The position numbers and the translations under genes are program-made. The notes beneath the pieces are model-generated. The model saw only the letters and a list, made by a program, of their open reading frames with translations, ran no database searches and had not been told where the DNA came from. Shown here piece by piece: positions 63,586 through 64,000 of a stretch of DNA of 64,000 nt (positions within the stretch are counted from its first letter, which is position 1; every line of letters begins with the position of its first letter). The stretch is from Moraxella osloensis. Its GTDB lineage: Bacteria; Pseudomonadota; Gammaproteobacteria; Pseudomonadales; Moraxellaceae. The stretch is taken from contig NZ_CP047226.1 in assembly GCF_009867135.1 (NCBI RefSeq), positions 372,001 through 436,000 of the forward strand, in the 5' to 3' direction.

Positions 63586-64000
<415 letters not shown>

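Overview
The window looks like a chromosomal segment of a Moraxellaceae gammaproteobacterium of the Moraxella/Faucicola osloensis type. This is inferred from the dapA-lipoprotein-purC order, serB divergent from a YtjB-like gene, a PA3496-like acidic protein, a YecA-family protein, a long-type ArgG, and an unusually heavy insertion-sequence load. No species can be fixed from the sequence alone.

Layout. (1) 1-5.0 kb: remnant of a plasmid or mobile island, all on the minus strand: a decayed hsdR, a DUF1016/YhcG nuclease, parB and parA, with four copies of a 17-bp palindrome (TGTGGCAA-N-TTGCCACA) beside the genes. (2) 5.1-17.4 kb: accessory zone with two transposase elements carrying frameshifts, an acetoacetate-decarboxylase-like gene, an AraC regulator followed 2 nt later by a PF16872-like (abortive-infection-type) membrane protein, pieces of AAA/DUF4143 proteins, a DUF1269 protein, a 309-bp MITE-like element with 39-bp inverted ends, a tetR with an early stop, a HlyD-ABC-permease exporter operon, and an IS3 graveyard. 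(3) 17.5-45.2 kb: one large anaerobic nitrate-respiration block, nearly all on the minus strand: narK1, narK2, nnrS, narG, narHJI, ppiC, moeA, moaA, moaB, mobA-like, DUF4291, moaCDE and a TauE-like permease, with narXL and a beta carbonic anhydrase on the plus strand. The block has been invaded by two TnpB elements and by an AbiTii gene. (4) 45.2-50.6 kb: hemagglutinin/CdiA-type remnant followed by IS3, an IS1595 element interrupted by an IS630 element, and an intact copy of the IS found at 5.1 kb. (5) 50.7-64 kb: housekeeping genes (nadB, a phosphoesterase, dapA, lipoprotein, purC, serB, a YtjB-like gene, a yecA family gene, argG end), interrupted by an ISAs1 element with a perfect 10-bp target duplication and by a third TnpB element that splits a FUSC-family gene.

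How it works together. NarK1/NarK2 import nitrate and export nitrite, NarGHI reduces nitrate, and NarJ plus the parvulin assist assembly. MoaABCDE, MobA-like and MoeA make the Mo-bis-MGD cofactor, NnrS is linked to NO stress, and NarXL senses nitrate. I see 7-2-7 inverted repeats resembling NarL sites upstream of moaA, narG, narH, nnrS, narK2 and narK1/narX, which would make the block one regulon. No nitrite reductase, modABC or CRISPR array is visible.

The most interesting signals are the palindrome family around parAB/DUF1016/hsdR; three TnpB copies whose junctions can be set to the base (insertion 3' of TTAT) and whose RuvC-II glutamate appears relocated; the putative NarL regulon; and the isolated anti-phage-type genes.
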